Source: Termitomyces sp. T153 | Lineage: Eukaryota; Basidiomycota; Agaricomycetes; Agaricales; Lyophyllaceae | Direction: 5' to 3' | NCBI GenBank assembly: GCA_018296165.2 | Contig: JACKQL020000274.1 | Span: forward strand, 1 to 19,469 | DNA: 19,469 nt | In this document: piece by piece, positions 8,966 through 17,191 of the stretch | Layout of the letters: the number at the start of each line of letters is the position of its first letter | Position numbering within the stretch: the first letter of the stretch is position 1 | Position numbers and translations under genes: made by a program | Notes under the pieces: model-generated | Seen by the model: only the letters and a program-made list of their open reading frames with translations | The model's database searches: none | What the model was told of the DNA's origin: nothing

Positions 8966-9834
8966 CCTACGCTGGAATATGTCTGTCAAACAGGGACCAC
9001 ATCATCGGAACACTCAGAAGCAAGCCACATACGAAGTATCCTCTTTGGAGTACCCAGAAGCAGGCCACATGCAAAGTAATCTCTCGGAGTACCCTAAAGG
9101 TTGCTGATGCCTTCCCCAAGAAGCAAGCGGTGCCTCTCCCCACTGCCACCTCCGCATTTGCAACAATCTCCGGGCCGCTCCGAAACACAAATGAAGAGTT
9201 GCCTCAACCCTGCTGCGACTCCCAGGGAGTCCCACTCCAGTGCCTCCCTGCGACCGACCTCCCCGCCGCCCCCCAACAATCATAAACAACCATCTTCCCC
9301 CATCCAAGCTCAGCTCCAGGAGCCACTGCCACTCCTGCGTGACAACTCTGCTGCTCCGCAAAAAAACCCCACACTGGAGCTCCCCCTCCAATTCGCGACA
9401 CAACCCCACTTGCAAGTTAAGACCCAACCCCAACCCCTGCATCAGCTCTGGACCCCCGGTACTTGCGCTTGGAACTGTGGACCGACAAAATGCACCCCAG
9501 ACCCCTTCTTCCGCCTGCACCTCCCCCAAAGCCAACACAACCAACAAACCCCCACTGAGTGACCCTTGTGTCGACTCCAGGACTGCCCACTTCTTCCCCA
9601 ATGAAGGAACCACCAACCCCCAGAAAGGAACAACCCTTGGAACAAGCCCCGAAGCATTTCCGCTGAGGCGAGCCATTCCCCAACTAACCCCCGCGCTGCC
9701 CCTGCCCAAAAGAAACGCCCACCAATACAACTCCAGCAGACCTCCAAACTCGAGGGAGTGTCAGAAATACGTAAGACCCCTCTGTCCGTCTTGGGACTTA
9801 CCCTTGGTCAGGAAAGCAATGTCACGTAGATGAC
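8966..9834 (+). mobile_element. Right internal part of the OUTER copy
   Basis: This continues the OUTER internal region after the nested insertion and corresponds to 5354-5751 of the nested copy. It is about twice as long because it keeps or has gained segments at roughly 9011-9115, 9290-9545 and 9625-9745 that are absent from both younger copies. It ends abruptly at GTAGATGA, where the nested copy continues with TCTGGGACC but here the minus copy begins. A 238-codon open frame on - (9730-9014) is not counted as a gene because its frame is not kept in the other copies. Confidence 0.8.
9015..9094 (+). repeat. 40-bp tandem duplication (OUTER internal)
   Basis: Two adjacent 40-bp units (9015-9054 and 9055-9094) both start CAGAAGCA and end GGAGTACCC, with eight or so differences. 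They are absent from the other two copies of this region. Confidence 0.85.
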
Positions 9835-11056
9835 TGTCAGGTTCCGCTGACCTCGGGGGCTCAGCTGCACTGGGCGAGTCCTTACTAGGCGGGCGTGATC
9901 CCCTTGTACTGGTAGCCAAACACTCAAAAACGTTCTGGGCACTGATGGCTGCAAGTCCTTACTAGGTGGGTGTGATCCCCTTGCACTGGCAACCAAACAC
10001 TTGAAAGTGTTCTGGGCACTGATGGCTTGTGCGGGTAGTTGGTGGGATGTGATCCAGACGGATCCAGGGAGGTCCAGAGAAGTCGGATTGTGAGGAAACG
10101 GGACGGTCTTGGTGGGGTTCAGGCAAAAGACCGTATAGAGGGATTTGCGGAAGCGAAGGAGTAGGTGGCGGTGTGATCAATGGGAGCGGAGCTGGGGGTT
10201 TGATGGGAGATCAATGGGAGTTGATGGAGTCCGGGACCGAGCAAAGAATGAGGTTTGGACTGGTGAAAGAGTGTCGGGGTTCATAATCGTAACTGCGGAG
10301 TTCATGAGATCGTTAAGGTTGATGAAGACTTGGGCGCAATGGCTGGACGGAGTCACCAAGACAGCGTCAGACAAAATGGAATGGAGTCGATATGGGACAA
10401 GAGTAGATTCGAGTGGAGATATGAAACAATAACGAAAACGATAACGAAATGGAGACAAGACAAGACCAGGAGACTGAGATAAGACCAGGAGACTGAGAGT
10501 AAGGAGAACAAGACACAAAACATGAAACACAAAAAGGAAACAATCAGACCATAGGTAATGTTAAGCAATATTAAGACTAGAGTATGAAGAGCTACTCAAT
10601 GACTTATATACTGATTACCGGAGAACTTCGGGATACGTCGGCTGCAACGGCAGGGCTTGGCAGAGCTCGACGGAGTGGGCGGGTGTCAGCTGCGATTGAG
10701 GATTGGGCCGTGCTGATACGTTGATGGGATCATTGGGGAACGCGGGTTGCCCCGAGGTTGTCGTGATACTCCAGAATAGGTCGGAGGAACCAGGGTGTTG
10801 AGTTGATGATGGGTGGCAAAGATTGGGAACAGCGGGGGTGGTTCTCAGGGTTTGGGAGATCCAGGGTAAGTGTCAGTGGCTGCGGGAAAGGCACTGAAGT
10901 TGGCCAGGGGGCCATCAGAGTTAGCCGGGGAGGCGTCGGAGTTAGCCAAAATAGGTGCGGGGCATGGGCAGAAGTTCGGCGGAGCGTTGGGGGTCCTTTT
11001 GGGGGTTCGGGGTTTTGATGGATGATGTGCGGGGTTTCGGGGAACGGGTCGTGACA
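9835..11056 (-). repeat. LTR5: 3' LTR of the MINUS copy
   Basis: On + it reads TGTCAGGTTCC...GGGTCGTGACA, the reverse complement of the + LTRs. Its TATA box is at 10603-10610 and its R start at 10567-10578, where one transition gives AGTCTTAATATT. The length of 1222 bp is explained by a 77-bp tandem duplication near its U5 end. The 19-bp array has two units (about 10465-10503). Confidence 0.92.
9877..10030 (-). repeat. 77-bp tandem duplication in LTR5
   Basis: Units 9877-9953 and 9954-10030 both start AGTCCTTACTAGG and end CTGATGGCT plus two or three bases. The other five LTRs have a single unit. The two units already differ by several transitions, so the duplication is not recent. Confidence 0.9.
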
Positions 11057-11070
11057 TCACCCCCTTTTCA
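11057..11070 (-). promoter_or_regulatory. Polypurine tract, MINUS copy
   Basis: On - it reads TGAAAAGGGGGTGA, directly next to the 3' LTR start. Compared with the nested tract (GAAGGGGGGGTGA), two G have become A. Confidence 0.8.
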
Positions 11071-11266
11071 GCGTCGAGACCCTTCGAGACGCGGGGCAGG
11101 ACGGGGATCAGCGGGGCATGGGAGTCGAAGCTGAGCAATATTGATCAATCCGCAGCGAGTGATAGCGGCGTGGGAGATGAAGTCGAAGCGTGGCCGCCGT
11201 TTTGTCAGGGTCCTCCTCAATCAATTAAAAGCTTTGGGCGTGCCCCGGAGTTTCCCAAATTTCGTC

Positions 11267-12397
11267 ATGTCTTCCCCCAGCGTTCCAGTGGTTTCCCCCG
11301 CCGATTTAGACGAGGTGGTGGTGTATGACAGTGGGGGTGAGGAGTTCGAGCGTCGGCGCCAGGGTAGCGTTAGGGACCAGAGTCGTAAGTGTTGTCGACT
11401 TTTCCTTTTGGGATGGTTGACGGGGTTCCTGTAGAATCATTCGTAGTAGTAGTGGTGGATTTTCCGGGGGTTCCGAAGCGGACCAAGTTTCGTCCCGCGT
11501 TGCCAAAGGGGAAGGGGGTGTCCTCAGCGATGGTTCGGGGGAAGCGTCAAGCTTCCCCGCCCTCGGGGGCGGGACCCAGCAAGAGGCCGCGTGGGCGTGA
11601 GTTGTCGGCGGGGCCTCCGGAGTCCTCCCTCTTTTCTCCTGTCCCAGGCGTCCCCTCGGAACGGTCGTCGAGTCCCCCTGCGCCGATTCCTTCGATCACG
11701 GAGGTCTTTCTTTGCAAGCAGGTGGAGGCCTTGACAACGTCATTGGCAGTACGGGAGGGTGAGCTCCGACGGGTGAGGGAGGATCGTGACGCAGCGCGGA
11801 TGGAGAAGGAAGTGATGGAGCAGGAGAGGAATACTTTGGTGCGCGTGGCGACGGAGCGAGCGCTAGAGGTGCGGGGTTTGCGGGAGCGTCTGGCGCAGGT
11901 GGAGGGGCAGCCCACGGGGGAAGCGGAGGGGCGGGGACAAGTTCCAGAGGGGGATGCGTTGTGGGCGGAGCTGGAGGCGGCGAGGCGGAGGGAGGATTGG
12001 TTGGCCAACGAGGCCGCCTCGGGTCGCGCGGGGATCCTTCATGAGTTGTCTCCCGTTCCTCCGTTTGTTATTGACAGTTCATTTTCTGAGTTTAGGCTGG
12101 GTGCGGGAGCATCAGGTCCTCTTGGATGGTGCCTCCGCGGCGTTCGCGTCGATTCAGGACGGGTTGACACAGGGGTCCGCAGTCCAGCCTCCGGAGTTGC
12201 AGCAGGGGATGGCGCGGTTGGAGAGGTTGCTGGCGGGGCATTGGCGGCGCAATGCGGTGGCCCCGGGATCGTGGTGGGAGGTGGCGGCCGACGCGGGGGA
12301 GGCATTGCCGGGGTTGGCGGAGATCTTAGCGGTGGTGCGGGCCCAGATGGAGGTCGAGCTGGGGGTTGGGTTGCCGGGGGGTCTGGGGAGGGAGTGA
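11267..12397 (+). CDS. Antisense spliced coiled-coil protein, intact copy (in MINUS copy)
   Basis: This is the best coding signal in the window, transcribed against its host element. Exon 1 is 11267-11384, intron 1 is 11385-11434 (50 nt, GTAAGT...TAG), exon 2 is 11435-12044, intron 2 is probably 12045-12090 (GTTGTC...GAG, weaker sites), and exon 3 is 12091-12397. The model gives about 344 aa. Residues 17-30 are acidic; 55-95 are basic and proline-rich with a KRPRGR patch like a nuclear signal; 100-125 are Ser/Pro-rich; ~128-198 and 212-242 form heptad-like coiled coil (runs such as EGELRRVREDRD); the tail is amphipathic with a WWE motif. Without intron 2, frame 1 stays open to 12453 but turns glycine-rich. 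An in-frame ATG at 11177 could add 30 residues. Similar multi-copy hypothetical proteins are, as I recall, common in Agaricomycetes. Function unknown; it might be a domesticated or hitchhiking gene. Confidence 0.6.
11385..11434 (+). other. Intron 1 of the antisense gene
   Basis: The 50-nt intron starts GTAAGTG and ends CCTGTAG, with TTGAC as a possible branch site about 15 bases before the end. It has phase 1 and joins two frames that are otherwise out of register. The nested copy keeps the same donor, acceptor and length (7552-7503, - strand). A frame starting at ATG 11389 lies inside this intron and is not the real start. Confidence 0.7.
12361..12392 (+). other. G-quadruplex-like motif at the end of the antisense gene
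   Basis: Five G-tracts of 3-6 bases are separated by loops of 1-5 bases (TT, TTGCC, TCT, A), so the pattern meets the usual G4 rule. A similar series on - at 6542-6579 has one 8-base loop. It overlaps the last codons of the antisense gene and lies in the antisense RNA. Confidence 0.6.
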
Positions 12398-14517
12398 GAT
12401 GGGTGTGGGTCTCGTTTCTTGTTGCTCTCGGACTTGCTGCCTCCCCCATCTAATGTATATATAATTTTTGTACGCGAACATGTCCTTTCTTGGTCCCTGG
12501 GCGTGTGAAGTGAGATTTTAGTTTTGTATGGGGGCGAAGTAAGCGAAACACGCAGGGGTGTGGGAGGGAGTTGAATCCCTAGTGAGTCCAGAGGTGGGGG
12601 TTACGCCTGCTAGTGCCGTCTGCGCTGGCTAGTCCCAGGGTTAGTCGGGACGGGGCGGGGCATCGCAGGAGGGCTCCCGAGGTCCGGCGGAGGTGGTGGG
12701 AGTTCTCCAGTGGGGTTCCCGTCATTTCAGGCGGTGTCATTGAGTTTGATTCTCGGAAATTCCGACTGGGGGTGTAGGGGACGTGCGCCGTATTGGTAGT
12801 GGGGGGTGGGCCTTTGAATCTGTCACGGTGCCCAACGGGTTCGGGGCTTTAGTTGTCTTGGCGGAGCGGTTGGCGGGGGTTAATGGGGGTCTCCCCATGG
12901 TCTGGCCCTTATGCCGGCACTGGTGGCGAGGGCGGCGGGGCCTTTTTCATTGGCGGGGTTTGGTGAGGCAAGGTTCATCCTCGCGGCATAGTTGGTCTGG
13001 GTCGGGGTTGTGTTCCGGAGTGTTGCGTCTGTGGGCGGGCATGCTTCGGGTGGCGCTTTGGTGTGCTCCGGAGTGTCGATGACCGAGGGGGTAGGATGCG
13101 GGGTGATCAGCCCCAACCAGTTCCTTCGGGTCCGGGGCCAAAATTTGGGGGTTCCGGATCATCTATGTGATCTTGCTCTCCTGACCAAAGGTAAGCCCGA
13201 GGCGGACAAAGGGGGTCTTACGTATTTCTGATACTTCCTCGAGTTCAGAGGTTCGGGGGTGGGTGGTTCCTTCATCGGGAAGAAGTAGGTGGTCCCGGAG
13301 TCGACTCAAGGGTCACTTGGTGGGGGTCTGTTGGTTGTTCATGGTTGTTGGGGCGGCGGGGGGGTCGGCCGCGGGGAGGCACTGGAGTGGGGCTCCCCAG
13401 GAGATGCGGCAGGGTCGAGGCTACTCTTTGTTTGTGTTCCGGAGCAGCCCGGAGATCGTTGCAAGTGTGGGGGTAGCAGTGGGGGGAGGCACTGCCTGCT
13501 TTTCTGGAGGCTCCGGTGATGTGGTCCCTGTTCGGGTGGACATATTCCGGTGTAGGTGTGGGGTTCGGAGTGGGTGGTGATTTCTGTCGCGGAGTTGGGG
13601 CTACCAGGGCATCATTGTCGAGCTGGCGCCGTGAGTTCTCTTGGTCAAATGTCGTGGTTGGAGCGGAGGCCCTGGAGTCGTGTCGCCAGGGTCCGGAGCT
13701 GTATTGAAGGGTTTGGAGGGGTCTGGGTGGGACAGTTTTAGGCTGGCACGGGGTTGTTTGGGTCGTCGAGCCGGGTGGGGGAGGTCCTTTGGAGGATATC
13801 GGAGCGCGTGCCCTTTGGGTCGTCGGGTCACTTGAACGGCCCATCGTCGTTTTCTGGATGATGGTGGGGCTTCTCCCTCCCTTATATGAACATGTCAGCA
13901 AATTTAGAGTACTTAGGGAACTACTTCGTATAGGGTCCTTTTTCCTATAGTTAGTTCGGGGTGGCTCCTATGCTAGGGATTCCTTTGTGGGAGGTGGCAT
14001 AGTCTGGGGGTGGAGTTTAAGCTCGGGGGTGGCATGCGGGGGGTTTTGGCGTCCAGGGTCCTCATTGTCGGGGGCTCTGGATTGTGTGGGGGAGGGTGGT
14101 GAAATAGTGGCATGGTCCGGAGTTGTCCCTTGTCGGGAGTGGGGTGCCGTGGTTCTCCTTATTGACGTCTAGAGGCTCGGGGATGTTTTGGTCTTGTTCC
14201 GGGGTTGTCGGGGTCGGGTCGGGGGAGTCGGGGCCCCTTCATTTGTTGGGCGGAGGTGATGGCCGATTGATCGAGGTCCAGAAGCAGGTCAGGGTTGGAG
14301 CCTAGCCTAGGTCTGAGGTTCTTGGTTGCTGGTGGGTTGGTGGATCCACAGGTGGGCTTCCAGGGAAGCACGTTCTCAGTGGTCTCTTCATGGCTGGCAA
14401 TCCTTGTGCAGTGGGTGACTGTTCCGTGGCGGGTTGGCGTTATTGTTGGTCGGAGGGTTGGCGGGTGCCGGAGACATTGTTGCTCATTTGAGCGGAGGGT
14501 TGCCAGGCTTTAGGATG
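12398..14517. other. MINUS copy internal region without a supported gene
   Basis: This stretch matches 4239-6689 of the nested copy in reverse. It is G-rich on +. An AT-rich ATGTATATATAATTTTTG stretch (near 12452-12470) just past the antisense gene may help 3'-end formation. The conserved TATAAG box is at 13881-13886 on -. A 209-codon proline-rich frame on - (13272-13901) is the longest sense frame but is broken in the other copies. An intron-like GTAAGC...CTGATAC...TTCAG segment on + (13191-13248) is noted among the rejected items. Confidence 0.55.
13881..13886 (-). promoter_or_regulatory. Conserved internal TATAAG box (MINUS)
   Basis: CTTATA on + is TATAAG on -, in the same context as 2368-2373 and 5026-5031, upstream of GGGAGGGAGAAGCCCCACC. 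Confidence 0.3.
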
Positions 14518-14790
14518 TTATTCTTTGGGTGATGTCGGGGTCAATTTTGCGTGAGAGAGCGGAGTTGGCGGAGAGTGTAAGAGTGGGGTGGAAGACGATT
14601 TGACGGTTTGCGCGAGGGGTTGGGAGTTGGGTGTGAGTTGGGAGGGTGTCCATGGGAGGGAGCCGTTGTATGGATGTAACTGGAGCGGAGGGGACGTTTG
14701 GTGTCGGGTCTGCGACTCAATGTGCCTCGGCAAATTGGGCAGGGCTGTATGAATCATAAGGGTTCCCCGGCACGGGTAGACCATAGACAT
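14518..14790 (-). CDS. Short sense ORF at the start of the internal region (MINUS copy)
   Basis: This 90-codon frame starts at ATG 14790-14788, the same start as in the other two copies. The amino end reads MSMVYPCRGTLMIHTALPNL, with changes at positions that vary by transitions. It ends at a stop after an SPKE tail. Conservation of the start and of the first ~50 residues in three copies is the only support; there is no domain. It may be a remnant of Gag or a leader peptide. Confidence 0.3.
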   Translation of the reverse strand: MSMVYPCRGTLMIHTALPNLPRHIESQTRHQTSPPLQLHPYNGSLPWTPSQLTPNSQPLAQTVKSSSTPLLHSPPTPLSHAKLTPTSPKE

Positions 14791-14849
14791 CGGAGTTATT
14801 TGATCGTGTGTGCGGAGATAATGCGGGCATCACGGACGGGGTAAGGTAG

Positions 14850-14861
14850 AGTCTTGATATT
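14850..14861 (-). promoter_or_regulatory. Self-priming primer-binding site, MINUS copy
   Basis: On + it reads AGTCTTGATATT, so on - it is AATATCAAGACT, one base beyond the 5' LTR. It is fully complementary to the RNA start in LTR6 at 15517-15506. Confidence 0.75.
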
Positions 14862-14862
14862 A

Positions 14863-15995
14863 TGTCAGGTTCCGCTGACCCCGGGGGCTCAGCTGCACTG
14901 GGCGAGTCCTTACTAGGCAGGCGTGATGCCCCTGCATTGGTAACCGAACACTTGAAGACGTTCCGGGTCCGGGTGGATTGTGCGGGTAGTTGGGGAGATG
15001 TGATCCAGACAGATCCAGGAAGGTCCGGAGAAGTCAGATTGTGGGGAAACGAGACGGTCTTGGCTGGGTTCAGGCAGAAGACCGTACGGGAGATTTGTGG
15101 AAGCAAGGGAGTAGGTGGCTGTGTGATCAATGGGGACAGAGCCGGGGTTTGATGGGAGATCATTTGGAGCTGATGGAGTCCAGGACCAAGTGAAGAGTGA
15201 GGTTCGGACCTGGTAAAGGAGTGTCAGGGTTCGTAATCGTAATCGCGGAGTTTGTGAGGTCGTTAGGGTTGATGAAGACTTGGGCACAATGGTCTGACGG
15301 AGTCACCAAGACAGCGTCGGACGAGACAATATGGAACAGGAGTAGATTCGAGTGGAGATACGAAACGATAACGAGAACGATAACAAAATGGGGACAAGAT
15401 AAGACTGGGAGACTGAGATAAGACCAGGAGACTGAGAGTAAGGAGAATGGGACATGAAACACGAAACACAAAAAGGAAACAATCAGACCATAGGTAACGT
15501 TAAGCAATATCAAGACTAGAGTACGAAGAGCTACTCAATGACTTATATACTGACTACCGGAGGACTTCGGGGTACGTCGGCTGTGGCGGTGGGGCTTGGC
15601 GGGGCTTGACGGAGTGGGCAAGTGTCGGTTGTGATCGAAGATCGTGCCGCGCTGATGCATTGATGGGATCATTGGAGAACGCGGGTTGCCCCGAGGTTGT
15701 CATGATACTCCGGAATAGGTTGGAGGAAGCAGGGTGTTGAGTTAATGATGGGTGGCAAAGATCGGGAACAGCGGGGGTGGTTCTCGGGGTTTGGGAAGCC
15801 CAGGGTAAGTGTCAGTGGCTGCGGGGCAGGCACCGAAGTTGGCCAGGGGGCCGTCGGAGTTAGCCGGGGAGGCGTCGGAGTTAGCCGAAGTAGGCGCGGG
15901 GCATGGGCGGAAGTTCGGCGGAGCGTTGGGGGTCCTTTTGGGGGTTCGGGGTTTTGATGGACGATGTGCGGGGTTTTGGGGAATGGGTCATGACA
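14863..15995 (-). repeat. LTR6: 5' LTR of the MINUS copy
   Basis: On + it runs from TGTCAGGTTCC to GGGTCATGACA (1133 bp). The TATA box and R start are intact. The 19-bp array has two units (about 15399-15443). It pairs with LTR5 by shared variants such as TTACTCTCAGTCTCCTGGTC. Confidence 0.92.
15506..15549 (-). promoter_or_regulatory. LTR6 promoter: TATATAAG box and self-priming RNA 5' end
   Basis: On -, TATATAAG (15549-15542) is followed 32 nt downstream by AGTCTTGATATT (15517-15506), complementary to the primer-binding site at 14850-14861. The 32-nt spacing is identical to that in LTR1, LTR2, LTR4 and LTR5. Confidence 0.75.
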
Positions 15996-16927
15996 CCCCC
16001 GCTGTTCCCAATCTTTGCCACCCATCATCAACTCAACACCCTGGTTCCTCTGACCCATTCCAGAGTATCACGACAACCTCGGGGCGACCTGCGTTCCCAA
16101 ATGATCCCATCAACATATCAGCGCGGCCTGACCCTCAATTGCAACCGACACCTGCCCACTCCGTCAAGCTCTGCCAAGCCCTGACGCCACAGCTGATGTA
16201 CCCCGAAGTTCTCTGGTAGTCAGTATATAAGACGTCGAGTAGCTCTTCATACTCTAGTCTTGATATTGCTTAACGTTACCTATGGTCTGATTGTTTCCTT
16301 CTTGTGTTTTGTGTTTTGTGTTTTGTGTCTTGTTTTCCTTATCTCAGTCTCCTGGTCTTATCTCAGTCTCCCAGTCTTGTCTTGTCTCCATTTCGTTATC
16401 ATTTTTGTTATCGTTTCATATCTCCACTCAAATCTACTCTTGTTCCATATCGACTCCATTTCATTTCATCCGACAATGTCTCGGTGACTCTGTCCAGCCA
16501 TTGTGCCCAAGTCTTCCTCAACCTTAACGACCTCATGAACTCTGCGATTACAATTACAAACCCCAACACTCTTTCACCAGGTCCAAACCTCACTCTTTGC
16601 TTGGTCCCGGACTCCATCAACCCCAATTGATCCCATATCAAACCCTGGCTCCGCTCCCATTGATTGCGTAGCCGCCTACTCCTTCACATCTGCAAATCTC
16701 CCATACGGTCTTCTGCCTAAACCCCGCTAAGCCCATCCCGTTTCCTCGCAATCTGACTTCTCTGGACCTCCCTGGATCTGTCCGGATCACATCCCACCGA
16801 CTATCTGCACAAGCCATCAGTGCCCAGAACGCTTTCAAGTGTTTGGTTGCCAGTGCAAGGGGATCACACCCGCCTAGTAAGGACTCCCCCAGTGCAGCTG
16901 AGCCCCCGAGGTCAGCGGAACCTGACA
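15996..16927 (+). repeat. LTR4: truncated 3' LTR of the OUTER copy
   Basis: It starts within the LTR at CCCCCGCTGTTCCC (equivalent to ~position 239 of a full LTR) directly against LTR6 and ends CGGAACCTGACA. It has the TATA box at 16224-16231 and R start at 16256-16267, and two 19-bp units (16339-16376). Its private variants match LTR1. It is followed by unrelated AT-rich DNA starting GACTG. Confidence 0.9.
16224..16267 (+). promoter_or_regulatory. LTR4 promoter, directed into the AT-rich flank
   Basis: TATATAAG (16224-16231) and AGTCTTGATATT (16256-16267) keep the 32-nt spacing. If active, this 3' LTR promoter would read out of the element into the downstream sequence. Confidence 0.6.
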
Positions 16928-17002
16928 GACTGGGTTCCAAATCAGATTTAGTATTGCTACTGTCAAATACCAAAACCAAAATTTGAAAATGCCAAGACAG
17001 CA

Positions 17003-17188
17003 GCATTTGGTGCACTTAATTCTTGTCCAGTTGATATTTGGTGCTTTGTTAACCATTCTTGGTGATTTATGAGCACATATAAGATTGGATTGACTGAAAA
17101 GGCTGTGGCATAGGCTGTTCAAAAGCAGAAAGGGTATAGTACTGTGTCTCAGACTGCAATGATGCATCTTGACACCATTTTGAACCCT
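17003..17188 (+). pseudogene. Decayed protein-coding fragment of uncertain family
   Basis: The frame of about 62 codons is interrupted by two stops (TGA after VNHSW and TAG after EKAVA) but otherwise reads as protein: FMSTYKIGLTEKAVA and QKQKGYSTVSQTAMMHLDTI. This resembles C-terminal segments of fungal transposase-type multicopy proteins as I recall them, but I cannot name the family with confidence. The sequence is AT-rich, like the rest of this flank and unlike the LTR elements. A TGA ends it at 17189. Upstream and downstream no continuation was recognised. Confidence 0.3.
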
Positions 17189-17191
17189 TGA

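Larger units (their letters stand above)
9835..15995 (-). mobile_element. MINUS complete LTR retrotransposon (non-autonomous, carries intact antisense gene)
   Basis: This is a 6161-bp full-length copy in reverse orientation: 5' LTR 14863-15995, primer-binding site 14850-14861, internal region 11057-14862, polypurine tract 11057-11070, 3' LTR 9835-11056. It shares all the internal deletions of the nested copy relative to the OUTER copy, so the two belong to one younger subfamily. It has no matching target duplication (ATGAC left, CCCCC right). The flanks are two different places in the OUTER copy, with about 2.4 kb missing between them, so a deletion or ectopic recombination accompanied or followed insertion. 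No gag-pol was recognised. On + it carries the intact form of the antisense coiled-coil gene. Confidence 0.88.
4..16927 (+). mobile_element. OUTER self-primed LTR retrotransposon copy (interrupted, truncated)
   Basis: This is the oldest copy of the repeat family, broken up by two younger copies. Its pieces are the 5' LTR (4-1170), left internal part (1171-2705), right internal part (8966-9834) and truncated 3' LTR (15996-16927). The two LTRs pair by shared variants that the other LTRs lack, such as CTCAACCTTAACGACC and CATCAACCCCAATTGATCCC. The copy keeps several internal segments that both younger copies have lost. About 2.4 kb is missing between 9834 and 15996: the internal 3' part, the polypurine tract and the first ~238 bp of the 3' LTR. 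No gag-pol was recognised. The window starts three bases before the element, so a target duplication cannot be tested (GTG on the left; GACTG follows on the right). Confidence 0.85.

Noticed and set aside
9014..9730. 238-codon frame on - in the OUTER copy and a 151-codon frame on - at 5391-5846 in the NESTED copy
   Set aside because: A short part (VVPSLGKKW, ESTQGSL) is shared and looks protein-like, but the MINUS copy has a TAG in it and the rest is in different frames. Possibly a further antisense exon, too weak to call.
11389..12453. Single-exon 354-codon frame starting at ATG 11389
   Set aside because: The ATG lies inside a 50-nt GTAAGT...TAG intron conserved in both copies; the upstream exon in another frame joins in phase.
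13191..13248. Intron-like segment GTAAGC...CTGATAC...TTCAG on +
   Set aside because: The splice signals are good and the joined frame stays open to 13580, but the NESTED copy has lost the acceptor AG, the reading is glycine/arginine-rich, and the unspliced reading is as protein-like.
13272..13901. 209-codon proline-rich frame on - in the MINUS copy (sense strand of the element)
   Set aside because: The matching region in the NESTED and OUTER copies is split by stops and indels. The composition is what C-rich DNA gives in any frame.
1..16932. Target-site duplication of the OUTER copy (GTG before, GACTG after)
   Set aside because: Only three bases precede the element in the window and one of them does not match (GTG versus CTG), so no duplication can be claimed.
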